From Trichocoleus sp. FACHB-46 (GTDB lineage: Bacteria; Cyanobacteriota; Cyanobacteriia; FACHB-46), in contig NZ_JACJOD010000034.1 of NCBI RefSeq assembly GCF_014695385.1, positions 1 through 64,000 on the forward strand: a DNA stretch of 64,000 nucleotides, in the 5' to 3' direction. The translations under genes and the position numbers were made by a program. Below the pieces are notes generated by a model that made no database searches, was not told where the DNA came from, and was given only the letters and a program-made list of their open reading frames with translations. Positions 53,129 to 61,580 of the stretch are shown here, piece by piece. Position 1 is the stretch's first letter. Each line of letters starts with the position of its first letter.

Positions 53129-54058
53129 ATGAACAGAAGCGGCATCCCTATTTCAATCAATCGGTTACTGGAGCGTCTGGTTCATTTTATGTCCAGGAGT
53201 AGCGTCGTGCCGCAGCTAGAATCTCAAACCCTCAAACAACAGATGCCTCAGTCCACGAAAACCGCTGTGATGATTATTGGGGGAGCGGAAGATAAAGTCC
53301 ACGGCAAGGAAATCTTGACTTCCTTTTTTCATCGGTCGGGCGGCACAGATGCTCGGATTGCCATCATTCCCTGCGCCTCGCGAGAACCCGCCACGATTGG
53401 CGAACGGTACCGCACCATTTTTGAAGACATGGGTGCTAAGGCGATTGAAGTCCTAGATATCCGCGAACGAGAGCAGTGTGAGGACTCTCTCTGGCGTGCT
53501 TTTCTAGAAAGCTGTACAGGCGTTTTCATGACTGGGGGCGATCAGTTACGGCTCTGTGCGCTGTTGGCAGACACAGAATTGATGGCAGAAGTGCGGCGAC
53601 GGGCCGTAAAAGGTGAGATCACGCTGGCAGGCACGAGTGCTGGGGCAGCGGTCATGGGGCATCACATGATTGCCGGCGGTGGTAGTGGTGAGCATCCCAA
53701 TCGCTCGCTGGTAGACATGGCTACCGGGTTAGCCATCATCCCAGAAATTATCGTGGATCAGCATTTTCACAATCGCAATCGCATGGCCCGACTGATGAGT
53801 GCGATCGCGGCTTACCCGGATAAGCTGGGCATCGGCATCGACGAGGATACTTGTGCCCTATTTGAGGGCGATGGCTTGCTACACGTCCTGGGCAAAGGCT
53901 CTGTTACCGTCATTGACCCTGTTGATCTCAACTATACGAACCAACCTGATGCAGATGCGACAGAGCCACTGAGTATTCATAACTTGCGGGTGCATATTCT
54001 CAGCTATGGCGATCGCTACCAACTCTACCAACGTCGGATCATGTCTCGCGAACCATAA
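53129..54058 (+). CDS. cphB: Cyanophycinase
   Basis: A protein of up to 309 residues that cuts cyanophycin to beta-Asp-Arg dipeptides. It is a serine peptidase of family S51: the nucleophile is Ser in GTSAGAAVMG (about 170-178), and MIIGGAEDKVHG and VFMTGGDQLRL are further family blocks, with VDQHFHNRNRMARLMSAI downstream. The first 40 residues are not conserved; in-frame ATGs at 53189 (MSRSSVVPQ) and later (MPQSTKTAVM) are alternative starts. It lies directly upstream of cphA, though with a 593-bp gap. Confidence 0.95.
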   Translation: MNRSGIPISINRLLERLVHFMSRSSVVPQLESQTLKQQMPQSTKTAVMIIGGAEDKVHGKEILTSFFHRSGGTDARIAIIPCASREPATIGERYRTIFEDMGAKAIEVLDIREREQCEDSLWRAFLESCTGVFMTGGDQLRLCALLADTELMAEVRRRAVKGEITLAGTSAGAAVMGHHMIAGGGSGEHPNRSLVDMATGLAIIPEIIVDQHFHNRNRMARLMSAIAAYPDKLGIGIDEDTCALFEGDGLLHVLGKGSVTVIDPVDLNYTNQPDADATEPLSIHNLRVHILSYGDRYQLYQRRIMSREP

Positions 54059-54651
54059 AATCAGATTCCTGCGAACCTCTGGCTTAATGCTGATTTTGAA
54101 AAGCATTCAGCCTGAATTTGTCATACCCGAAGGTAGTCTCGGCTCCCCATTACTTACCTTAGTATTGACTTCATGCTAGCCAGCAACTCTCAAACTTTTT
54201 TAACTAAAACTGCTCAATATGAACAGTTTTGCAGGTTCTTAAAGCTTGAAACTGCAAAGAACAGCTATCAGGTCAAGAGCTAAGCTTTGACTGGTTTTGC
54301 TATGTCGATTGTTTTTTGTATTGGTATGCTGATTTTATTGGGTAAATACCAGCCACCCTGGTAATACAGCGGCAGTTCCTCGATCCTCTACCTCAAAAAG
54401 AGCCAAGTAGTTCAGGCGATCGCTGCTACGCTGTTTTTTAAGTTTGACTCTAAATCTGCTGAACTTTGATTTGTTCTGATTTGTTGTAATTCATACTGGC
54501 AGAGATTGTAGTTTATCGAGCACCAAACTGTTCTTGGTAAACAATTTGAGGCTTATTGAAGCGAGAAACTGGATAGTTGCTTCCTTAAAGTCACCTCAAC
54601 TCGTTATTGCATCTGCGTCCTCCCCACCCCCGAATACCCTCGGATAGCGTT
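54059..54651 (+). promoter_or_regulatory. Intergenic region between cphB and cphA
   Basis: This 593-bp stretch is long for a cphB-cphA pair. It contains an AAAACTG/CAGTTTT hairpin at 54206-54230, and a tiny hydrophobic frame (20 codons) at about 54302 that I do not call. It should hold a separate cphA promoter. I found no GTA-N8-TAC NtcA site. Confidence 0.4.
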
Positions 54652-57408
54652 ATGAAAATACTCAAGATCCAGACACTACGCGGCCCTAACTACTGGAGCA
54701 TTCGTCGTCATAAGCTGGTCGTGATGCGTTTAAATTTGGAGGACTTGGCAGAAAAGCCTTCCCACCAAATTCCTGGGTTTTATGAGGGGTTGGTGACAGC
54801 GTTGCCCAGCTTAGACGATCACTTTTGCTCGCCAGGATGCCGGGGGGGATTCCTGAGCCGAGTCCGCGAAGGCACCATGATGGGGCATATCGTGGAGCAT
54901 GTGGCTCTGGAGCTACAAGTGCTATCGGGTATGGAAGTTGGTTTTGGCCGCACCCGGGAAACGGCTACCTCTGGCACTTACCAAGTGGTGATCGAGTACT
55001 TAGATGAGCAGGCAGGTCGTTATGCCGCTAGAGCAGCAGTGCGCCTGTGCCAAAGCATTGTAGAAACGGGGAGCTATCCTAAAGCTGAGCTAGAACAAGA
55101 CTTGCAAGACTTGCGAGCTTACTGGGCTGATGCTTCGTTGGGTCCCAGCACCGAGTCTTTGGTGCGCGAAGCAGAAGCGAGAGGCATTCCTTGGTTGCCA
55201 ATTCCGGCTCGCTCCATGATTCAACTGGGGTATGGGGCGCATCAAAAACGGATTCAGGCAACCTTAAGCAATCACACTGGCATTTTAGGCGTAGAGCTGG
55301 CTTGCGATAAGGAAAGTACCAAGCAAATTCTCCACGAATCCGGTGTACCTGTGCCACGGGGTATTGTAATTAACTACATGGACGAGCTGGAAGAAGCCGT
55401 AGAGCAAGTCGGTGGCTTTCCAATTGTCATCAAGCCGCTCAATGGCAATCATGGGCGTGGCATTACGCTCAACATCGACTCCTGGAAGATGGCCGAAGAA
55501 GCCTACGATGCGGCCAAGGAAGTGTCGCGATCGCTGATTGTGGAGCGGTACTACACAGGGCGCGACCATCGTGTATTGGTGGTGAACGGTAAACTCGTGG
55601 CCGTGGCTGAGCGCGTCCCCGCCCATGTGGTGGGTGATGGCCGCTCCACCATCGAACAATTGATTGAGTGGACTAATCAAGACCCCCAACGGGGCGAAGG
55701 TCATGACAATGTTCTGACCAAGATCACGGTCGATCGCACGAGTTGGAAGCTGCTAGATCAGCAAGGCTATACCCTGCAAACCGTACTGCCTCTGGGAGAA
55801 GTTTGCTATCTGCGGGCCACCGCCAACCTCAGTACCGGAGGGATCGCGATCGATCGCACCGATGATGTCCACCCAGAAAACATTTGGCTGGCCCAACGAG
55901 TCGCCAAAATCATCAACCTCGATATCGCTGGCATCGACATTGTCACCTCTGATATTTCCCGACCACTGCGCGAAACCGGCGGTGTAATTGTTGAAGTCAA
56001 CGCTGCTCCTGGCTTCCGGATGCACGTTGCGCCCAGCCAAGGCATTCCTCGGAATGTGGCAGAGTCGGTGATTAATATGCTGTTCTCGCCTGGGGCTCCT
56101 AGCCGCATTCCCATCATTGCGGTTACGGGCACCAACGGCAAAACTACCACGACCCGTTTGATTGCTCACATCTTTAAGCAAACCCAGCGCGTCGTGGGCT
56201 ACACCACCACTGATGGCATCTATATCGATGATTATTTGGTGGAAAAGGGAGATACCACTGGGCCTCAAAGCGCCCAACTGATTCTACGAGATCCCACTGT
56301 GGAAGTAGCAGTTCTAGAGTCCGCACGTGGCGGCATCTTGCGCTCTGGCCTAGGCTTCGATGCCTGCGATATTGGCGTGGTGCTCAATGTTGCGGCTGAC
56401 CACATGGGGCTAGGAGACATCAACACGCTAGACGATATGGCGCGGGTGAAAAGTGTGGTGGCAGAATCCGCCATGCCCAACGGCTACGCGGTGCTGAATG
56501 CTGATGATCCTCTCGTTGCAGGCATGGCTCGTAATGCCACAGCCCAAGTAGCTTACTTTGCCATGAATCCTGACAACGAAATTGTCCGGGCTCATGCTCA
56601 GCAAGGAGGTCTAGCCGCCATCTATGAAAATGGCTATCTATCGATTCTTAAGGGTGACTGGACGCTCCGCATCGAGCAAGCCATCCATGTGCCGCTGACA
56701 ATGGGGGGACGTGCGCCCTTCATGATTGCTAATGCTCTCGCTGCGAGTTTAGCGGCGTTTGCCCATGGGGTCAGGATCGAAGACATTCGTGCTGCCTTAA
56801 TGAGCTTCCAAGCTTCAGCTGACCAAACACCAGGACGAATGAATTTGTTTGACCTCGGTCACTACCATGCCTTGGTGGACTATGCTCACAATCCTGCCAG
56901 TTACGAAGCACTAGGAGGCTTTGTGAAGAATTGGACGGGAGAGCGGATTGGTGTAGTCGGGGGGCCAGGCGATCGCCGCAATGAGGATTTTGTCACTCTG
57001 GGTAGACTGGCAGCGGATATGTTCAATCGCGTGATCGTCAAGGAAGATGACGATACTAGAGGGCGAGCCAGAGGCGAAGCGGCGGAGTGGATTTGCCGAG
57101 GGCTGGAAGCAGCCAACCAAAGATGCCCTCACGAAATCATTCTGGATGAAACCAAAGCCATCAACTCTGCCCTCGATCGAGCTACACCAGGGAGCTTGGT
57201 TGTCATTCTGCCAGAGAGCGTGACTCGCGCTATTCAGTTGATTGAGGCCCGAAATCCTGTCGGCCATACCACAGCCACGCAGACGGCAGATCAGAATGGA
57301 GCCAGTACGTTGACCAATGGTCAAACTGTAAACGTCGCTTCAGTTGAGGTAAGCCAGTCCAACTCAGGCACAGCTCAAACAGAGTCTCAGTCTGCCTACA
57401 CTTTTTAG
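54652..57408 (+). CDS. cphA: Cyanophycin synthetase
   Basis: A 918-residue enzyme that builds the Asp-Arg polymer cyanophycin, a nitrogen store, from aspartate and arginine with ATP. The N-terminal domain (1-160) begins MKILKIQTLRGPNYWSIRR, as in known CphA1. An ATP-grasp domain (about 215-475, VIKPLNGNHGRGI and EVNAAPGFRMH) adds Asp; a Mur-ligase-like domain (about 490-875) with ATP loop GTNGKTTTTR adds Arg. The true start is ATG 54652; the frame runs 15 codons further upstream without family support. The last 45 residues (Thr/Gln/Ser-rich) are an atypical low-complexity extension. Confidence 0.97.
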   Translation: MKILKIQTLRGPNYWSIRRHKLVVMRLNLEDLAEKPSHQIPGFYEGLVTALPSLDDHFCSPGCRGGFLSRVREGTMMGHIVEHVALELQVLSGMEVGFGRTRETATSGTYQVVIEYLDEQAGRYAARAAVRLCQSIVETGSYPKAELEQDLQDLRAYWADASLGPSTESLVREAEARGIPWLPIPARSMIQLGYGAHQKRIQATLSNHTGILGVELACDKESTKQILHESGVPVPRGIVINYMDELEEAVEQVGGFPIVIKPLNGNHGRGITLNIDSWKMAEEAYDAAKEVSRSLIVERYYTGRDHRVLVVNGKLVAVAERVPAHVVGDGRSTIEQLIEWTNQDPQRGEGHDNVLTKITVDRTSWKLLDQQGYTLQTVLPLGEVCYLRATANLSTGGIAIDRTDDVHPENIWLAQRVAKIINLDIAGIDIVTSDISRPLRETGGVIVEVNAAPGFRMHVAPSQGIPRNVAESVINMLFSPGAPSRIPIIAVTGTNGKTTTTRLIAHIFKQTQRVVGYTTTDGIYIDDYLVEKGDTTGPQSAQLILRDPTVEVAVLESARGGILRSGLGFDACDIGVVLNVAADHMGLGDINTLDDMARVKSVVAESAMPNGYAVLNADDPLVAGMARNATAQVAYFAMNPDNEIVRAHAQQGGLAAIYENGYLSILKGDWTLRIEQAIHVPLTMGGRAPFMIANALAASLAAFAHGVRIEDIRAALMSFQASADQTPGRMNLFDLGHYHALVDYAHNPASYEALGGFVKNWTGERIGVVGGPGDRRNEDFVTLGRLAADMFNRVIVKEDDDTRGRARGEAAEWICRGLEAANQRCPHEIILDETKAINSALDRATPGSLVVILPESVTRAIQLIEARNPVGHTTATQTADQNGASTLTNGQTVNVASVEVSQSNSGTAQTESQSAYTF

Positions 57409-57434
57409 AGTTTCAGTTTCCCCGGAGAGAGGTT

Positions 57435-57484
57435 AAACACATCTAGACAGTTGTCTGTGAGCTGTCTAGATGTGTTTGTTTTTG
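57435..57484 (+). terminator. Strong rho-independent terminator of cphA
   Basis: A 16-bp perfect stem (AAACACATCTAGACAG with CTGTCTAGATGTGTTT) and an 11-base loop, followed by a T-rich run. It lies 26 bases after the cphA stop and 30 bases before the end of the convergent tatA, so it may act for both strands. Confidence 0.85.
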
Positions 57485-57514
57485 CTCTAAGAATTAGGGT
57501 CTGGCTGGGGCTAG

Positions 57515-57691
57515 TTATTCCTGGTCTAAATCTGTAACATCATTCTCAGCATCAGGTTTCTGGACTTCTTCCTTAAACCCCCGTAGCGTTTTGCCTAGGG
57601 CACTCCCTAGCTCAGGAATTTTCTTGGGACCAAAAATCACAATTGCCGCGATCGCAATAATCGCTACTTCCGGCCATCCTAGACCAAACAT
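57515..57691 (-). CDS. tatA: Twin-arginine translocase subunit TatA/TatE
   Basis: A 58-residue protein that is easy to overlook for its length. It has one N-terminal membrane helix (PEVAIIAIAAIVIF, residues 7-20), the hinge GPKKIPELGSALGK and an amphipathic helix (TLRGFKEEVQ), then an acidic tail. This is the exact TatA/Hcf106 layout of the pore-forming subunit that exports folded proteins over plasma and thylakoid membranes. GGAGAGGGAGAGGG precedes the ATG. It lies 91 bases after the kinase gene at 57783 on the same strand. No tatC is in the window. Confidence 0.95.
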   Translation of the reverse strand: MFGLGWPEVAIIAIAAIVIFGPKKIPELGSALGKTLRGFKEEVQKPDAENDVTDLDQE

Positions 57692-57782
57692 AGCCCTCTC
57701 CCTCTCCTGTCAACCATGCTTCACTCATTAACTATAGACGGGAGGAACGTCCGGTTTTGCAGAACTCGCCGATTTAGATGGA

Positions 57783-58958
57783 TTAGGATTTGGTAAGCGG
57801 AATCTTGAGCCAAGTACTGAGTTCATAAGCTAACCAATCCAATTCTGCCGCTGTGAGAGATTGCGGCCCGCCTAGTTCATATTGCTGAGAGCCGACCGCG
57901 ATCGCCAGCCTGGGTGCATCACCAGATTTTGTATAGGTCACGCTGCGAATTTCTTGCCTGCGCCCCACTTGAGGCCGCCCTTTGGAAAGCCCCAACCGCT
58001 TTTGAGCTAGTGAGATTTCTTGGGCATCGATCCGCAAGCGAGTTTGGCCTAATAAGGCTGGCATAATGATTTCCAAAGCATTAGCATCTTTGCTCAGCGC
58101 TACTTTGCTATCAGTGGGTTTAGCTACCACTGCCGCTGCTGCATTTCGGGTTTGGTCTTGTTCGAGGGCTTGTAAAGCACCCTGAGCCGAGGTGAGCCGC
58201 CGCTCTAAGCTAGATTCAGTCATCCAACTAAGCCAATCGGCAAAGGCCGGGCTCAAATCAGCCACTTGACCAAAATCAATTCGGGAACCACGCCGAGGCA
58301 AGCTAGAAGGGTGAGTGCCTGTGACCAAAGTGATTAAGGTTGCCCCCAAACTGTAAAGATCAGATGCCGCGATCGCCCTGCCACTGAACTGTTCTGGCGG
58401 CATATAGCCATAGGTGCCGACCACTGTAAAGTTGGTATTCTCCTCCGGCGTTGCAGCCCTGACTGAGCCAAAATCTACTAAATAGACTTGAATCGGGCGA
58501 TCGCCAGAGGTATCGGTGAGCAAAATATTTTTCGGCTTGATGTCTCGGTGGATTACGGGGGGTTGCTGACCGTGGAGGTAAACCAAAATTTCTAGCAGTG
58601 CTTTGGCAACTTGCTTTGCTTGTGCTTCAGTCAAGGTTTTGCCGCCTTGGAGCAAGGTTTCCAAAGATTTCCCATGCACATAGGTTTGGATTAAAGCAAA
58701 GCCTTTACCATTGCGGAGGTTCAGCTCAAAGGAATTAAGGTATTGCGGAATCGCCGGATGGGACAGGTTCTTGAGCGTGTCGGCTTCGCGCTCAAATAAC
58801 TTCAAATCGTCCCATTCAGTTTCATTGTCAAAGGACAGCAACTTGATCACCACAAACCCCTGAGTTTGCAAGTCACGAGCGAGGAGAGTTCGCCGTCCTG
58901 AGTTCTTGCCCAGTTGCTTTTGGATCTCGTAGCGATCGCCTAAAACTGGATTTGGCAT
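57783..58958 (-). CDS. Serine/threonine protein kinase with conserved C-terminal domain
   Basis: A 391-residue Hanks-type kinase. The kinase domain (about 8-270) has VIKLL, HRDIKPKNILL (about 131-141), DFGSV and a GTYGYMPPEQFSG activation segment; the P-loop is QLGKNSGRRT. A linker is followed by a small beta-rich C-terminal domain (about 300-391) ending QYELGGPQSLTAAELDWLAYELSTWL. It is a paralogue of the kinase at 43309 with the same order of parts, but without the two membrane helices, so it should be cytosolic. The tatA gene lies just downstream. Confidence 0.93.
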   Translation of the reverse strand: MPNPVLGDRYEIQKQLGKNSGRRTLLARDLQTQGFVVIKLLSFDNETEWDDLKLFEREADTLKNLSHPAIPQYLNSFELNLRNGKGFALIQTYVHGKSLETLLQGGKTLTEAQAKQVAKALLEILVYLHGQQPPVIHRDIKPKNILLTDTSGDRPIQVYLVDFGSVRAATPEENTNFTVVGTYGYMPPEQFSGRAIAASDLYSLGATLITLVTGTHPSSLPRRGSRIDFGQVADLSPAFADWLSWMTESSLERRLTSAQGALQALEQDQTRNAAAAVVAKPTDSKVALSKDANALEIIMPALLGQTRLRIDAQEISLAQKRLGLSKGRPQVGRRQEIRSVTYTKSGDAPRLAIAVGSQQYELGGPQSLTAAELDWLAYELSTWLKIPLTKS

Positions 58959-59070
58959 TTTCTTCCGCCGTTATTGCCCTTAGAAATTCTTATAGCTTTG
59001 AATTCGTGCCCAAAGCAAGCTGATATTCTGAACCTACAACAGCATTCTTTAACAACTTCCAGTTTTTACC

Positions 59071-59805
59071 ATGTCAGCGACCTCAACCCCCTCTCTCCGC
59101 GAACAACAACATCCTTTAATCCGTCAACTCGCAGACGCGATCGAGTCTGTTTGGCACCGCCATTTGGATTTATCTCCTTATCCTTTCCCGGCTGAGTTGG
59201 GGTATGTCGAAGGGCGACTAGAAGGGGAAAAACTGGTGATTGAAAATCGCTGCTACCAAACTCCTCAATTCCGGAAGTTGCACTTAGAATTGGCACGAGT
59301 TGGGAGCAATCTTGATATTTTGCATTGCGTCATGTTTCCTCGCACCAATTACGCTCTGCCCATGTTCGGCACCGACCTGGTAGGGGGTCGAGGACAGATT
59401 AGTGCCGCGATCGCAGATTTATCCCCCCTCAACGCCGACCGAACTCTCTCGGAGGCATATCGCACCGCCTTGTCAGCCCTACCCAATCCTGAGTTTTCCC
59501 AAGCTCGGGCTTTGCCAGACTGGGGAGATATTTTCTCGGATTTTTGTCTGTTTATTCGCCCTGGCAGCGCTGAAGAAGAACAACAATTTCTCAGCCGAGT
59601 CGAAGGTTTTTTAACAGTTCACTGCCAACAGGCGATCGCGGCTATTGCGGTGACTTCAGAGCAAGAAACCGAAATTCTCCAGGCTCAACGTTACTACTGC
59701 ACCAAACAGCAACAAAACGACAAAACCCGCCGCGTCCTTGAAAAAGCTTTTGGCGTAGATTGGGCAGACTATTACATGACCACTGTCTTGTTTGACTGCG
59801 CCTAA
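59071..59805 (+). CDS. pcyA: Phycocyanobilin:ferredoxin oxidoreductase
   Basis: A 244-residue ferredoxin-dependent bilin reductase that makes phycocyanobilin from biliverdin IX-alpha, the chromophore of phycobilisomes and phytochromes. Recognisable blocks are [12 protein letters not shown] (with the catalytic Glu), ILHCVMFPR (catalytic His), and [11 protein letters not shown] (catalytic Asp), and the C-terminal [21 protein letters not shown]. The length matches the family. It starts at ATG 59071. The next gene follows at once in the same direction and could be co-transcribed. Confidence 0.96.
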   Translation: MSATSTPSLREQQHPLIRQLADAIESVWHRHLDLSPYPFPAELGYVEGRLEGEKLVIENRCYQTPQFRKLHLELARVGSNLDILHCVMFPRTNYALPMFGTDLVGGRGQISAAIADLSPLNADRTLSEAYRTALSALPNPEFSQARALPDWGDIFSDFCLFIRPGSAEEEQQFLSRVEGFLTVHCQQAIAAIAVTSEQETEILQAQRYYCTKQQQNDKTRRVLEKAFGVDWADYYMTTVLFDCA

Positions 59806-59885
59806 GCAACTCTGGCAACCTCCGAGAGCGCTTGGCGAAACACAGCAATAAGCGTGGGTTGCGATCGCTAAAAGGAGATGCCATC

Positions 59886-60377
59886 GTGCTACAGGGCAAT
59901 CAGCCTACCGCCTGGCAATTTGATGCCAGGGACGCCTATGTACCTATCACCCATGAGGGAGCTGTAGTTGGGCTTTGCAAGCCTGATTATGCGGCTCAAA
60001 TTGCCGCAGCTATGAACCAAGACCGCAAGTTGCGCCAAGCGTTGTATTTGGCATGCTATGACTTGGTTAGCCGCTCCGGGGGACACAACAGCCAGATTGA
60101 CGGCTTGGTGCAGAAGTACTTAAATAAAACCGAGCCACCTAAGCAAGGAACAGCACTCATTGCGACCCTCCTCAAGCATCGCCAAGCTGAACTTGATTTG
60201 AACGATGATGAGTTCGCTCGCTTTTGTGACTCTTATCGGCTCTCCTACGGAGAACTGAAGAATATTTGGGTCGGCAAAGACATAGAACAACGACAACTGG
60301 GACCTTTGGCGCGGATTCTCGGCCAATCAATTGATGAAGTGATTGAAGCTTGGAAAGGCCCAGATGAAGATGATTGA
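59886..60377 (+). CDS. Hypothetical protein
   Basis: A soluble protein of about 163 residues, helical in its second half. No domain is recognisable, though the end (FARFCDSYRLSYGELKNIWVGKDIEQRQLGPLARILGQ) looks like a small helix-turn-helix-type bundle of the kind seen in XRE-like proteins; this is uncertain. The start is chosen at GTG 59886 because AAAAGGAG lies 8 bases upstream; the frame runs further up to TTG 59832. It lies 80 bases after pcyA and may share its transcript. Confidence 0.7.
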   Translation: MLQGNQPTAWQFDARDAYVPITHEGAVVGLCKPDYAAQIAAAMNQDRKLRQALYLACYDLVSRSGGHNSQIDGLVQKYLNKTEPPKQGTALIATLLKHRQAELDLNDDEFARFCDSYRLSYGELKNIWVGKDIEQRQLGPLARILGQSIDEVIEAWKGPDEDD

Positions 60378-60477
60378 TGACTTTGCTATCAATCTCTTAC
60401 GTTGTTGCAAGGCGCGTCATGCTTTGCAGGATGAAAAGCGTCTAGTTAACTTGTAGCTGACGAATCAATATATTTTG

Positions 60478-60518
60478 AAATCCTTAAAGTCATCTTTGAT
60501 AGGTGACTTTAAGGATTT
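60478..60518. terminator. Bidirectional hairpin between convergent genes
   Basis: A perfect 15-bp stem, AAATCCTTAAAGTCA with TGACTTTAAGGATTT (17 bp with T-G and C-G), loops at TTTGATA. The stem ends in AAA/TTT, giving short T runs on both strands, as expected for a terminator shared by the convergent genes at 59886 and 60664. Confidence 0.65.
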
Positions 60519-60663
60519 ATAGAGACTGGTATAGCAAATATAAAACCCACCTATATGCAGCAATTAAAAAATATTGGCTGGGTTAGCTGATGAAGCTTGA
60601 TCGATGGTCAAGGTGGTGGGGCTTCTAGAGCGCGATCGCCACTGCTATAACTTTCTATGACTT

Positions 60664-61482
60664 TTAGCGATGCGCTAAAGTGCGGTTAGTTCGGAAGGTA
60701 ACGTTCGTGCCGTCAGTCGTTTGCTCTAGCACCAGCATTGGCGTAGGCTTCGCTTTCTGATCCCAATGAATTTGAGCAATGCGACCCTGAATGGTAGGTT
60801 GCCAGGTGTCGTTCTCCTCATGGGCAGGGCTGAGGTAGGTTTCTAAGCAGTCAATAATTTGGCTAATTGTGACCGAGGTGGGCTGAGTCGGCAGTTTCGT
60901 CAGCTTGATTTGAATCCGGAACAACACCCGCTTCGTGCCCTTTGGTAGGTCGCCCGGTTCGTATTCCACATCAAATACTTCATCTACAGCCCGACCTGCA
61001 CTGGCAATTCCTACAGAACCCTGCTGGGCTTGGCTGGGTCGCAGAGCTAGGGAGATTTTTTCTTTAACTTTAATTTTAATTTGATTGACGATGGCAAAGT
61101 GGAAGACCTCTTCCGCCATCCGCATGCGCAGGTAGTCTAAGTTAAATTCTCTGGAGTGAATTAGGTCGGGGTTCTTTTCCATCTTGCCGATGGTTTCCAG
61201 AGCCATCTTCAGCTTCTTCTGCATCTCCTTATTCTTCAAGTCGGCAAATCGCACCTGCTTTTGCAACTTACTCGCTTGCAAGTGAGAATAAACTCCTAAC
61301 CCAACCAATAGGAGAAACAACCCGCCAGTGGTCATCATCCACGGCTGCATAGCACTATCATCAGGCTGCACAGGCTGAGGGGGAGGCACAGCCACTTTGG
61401 TTTTAACGGTTTTGACAGGTTTCGCAGTCTTGACAGGAGCTTGAGCCAACCAAGGTTCTATGAGAAAAAGAGGGGTTGACAT
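60664..61482 (-). CDS. Conserved single-helix membrane protein
   Basis: A 272-residue protein from ATG 61482 (MSTPLFLIEPWLAQAP). A Pro/Lys-rich N-terminal stretch precedes one membrane helix (about 48-68, TTGGLFLLLVGLGVYSHL), then a charged coiled-coil-like segment (about 70-110, KLQKQVRFADLKNKEMQKKL) and a soluble domain (about 115-270). The frame continues upstream to TTG 61593, overlapping the M15 gene, but that stretch contains a hairpin (61522-61536) and reads poorly, so I prefer ATG. It lies just downstream of the M15-type peptidase gene on the same strand, suggesting a shared task. Function unknown. Confidence 0.7.
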   Translation of the reverse strand: MSTPLFLIEPWLAQAPVKTAKPVKTVKTKVAVPPPQPVQPDDSAMQPWMMTTGGLFLLLVGLGVYSHLQASKLQKQVRFADLKNKEMQKKLKMALETIGKMEKNPDLIHSREFNLDYLRMRMAEEVFHFAIVNQIKIKVKEKISLALRPSQAQQGSVGIASAGRAVDEVFDVEYEPGDLPKGTKRVLFRIQIKLTKLPTQPTSVTISQIIDCLETYLSPAHEENDTWQPTIQGRIAQIHWDQKAKPTPMLVLEQTTDGTNVTFRTNRTLAHR

Positions 61483-61580
61483 AGTAAATCCAGGCCCAAC
61501 GGTGACTTCTATTTTCAGAGTGCCCCGAAGCGGGGCTGTTGCATCACAAGCCGCAGCGAAAATACAGGTATCTAAAAATA

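Noticed and set aside
53000-54651. NtcA-binding sites (GTA-N8-TAC) near cphB and cphA
   Set aside because: Candidate GTA triplets were checked by eye but none had TAC at the right spacing.
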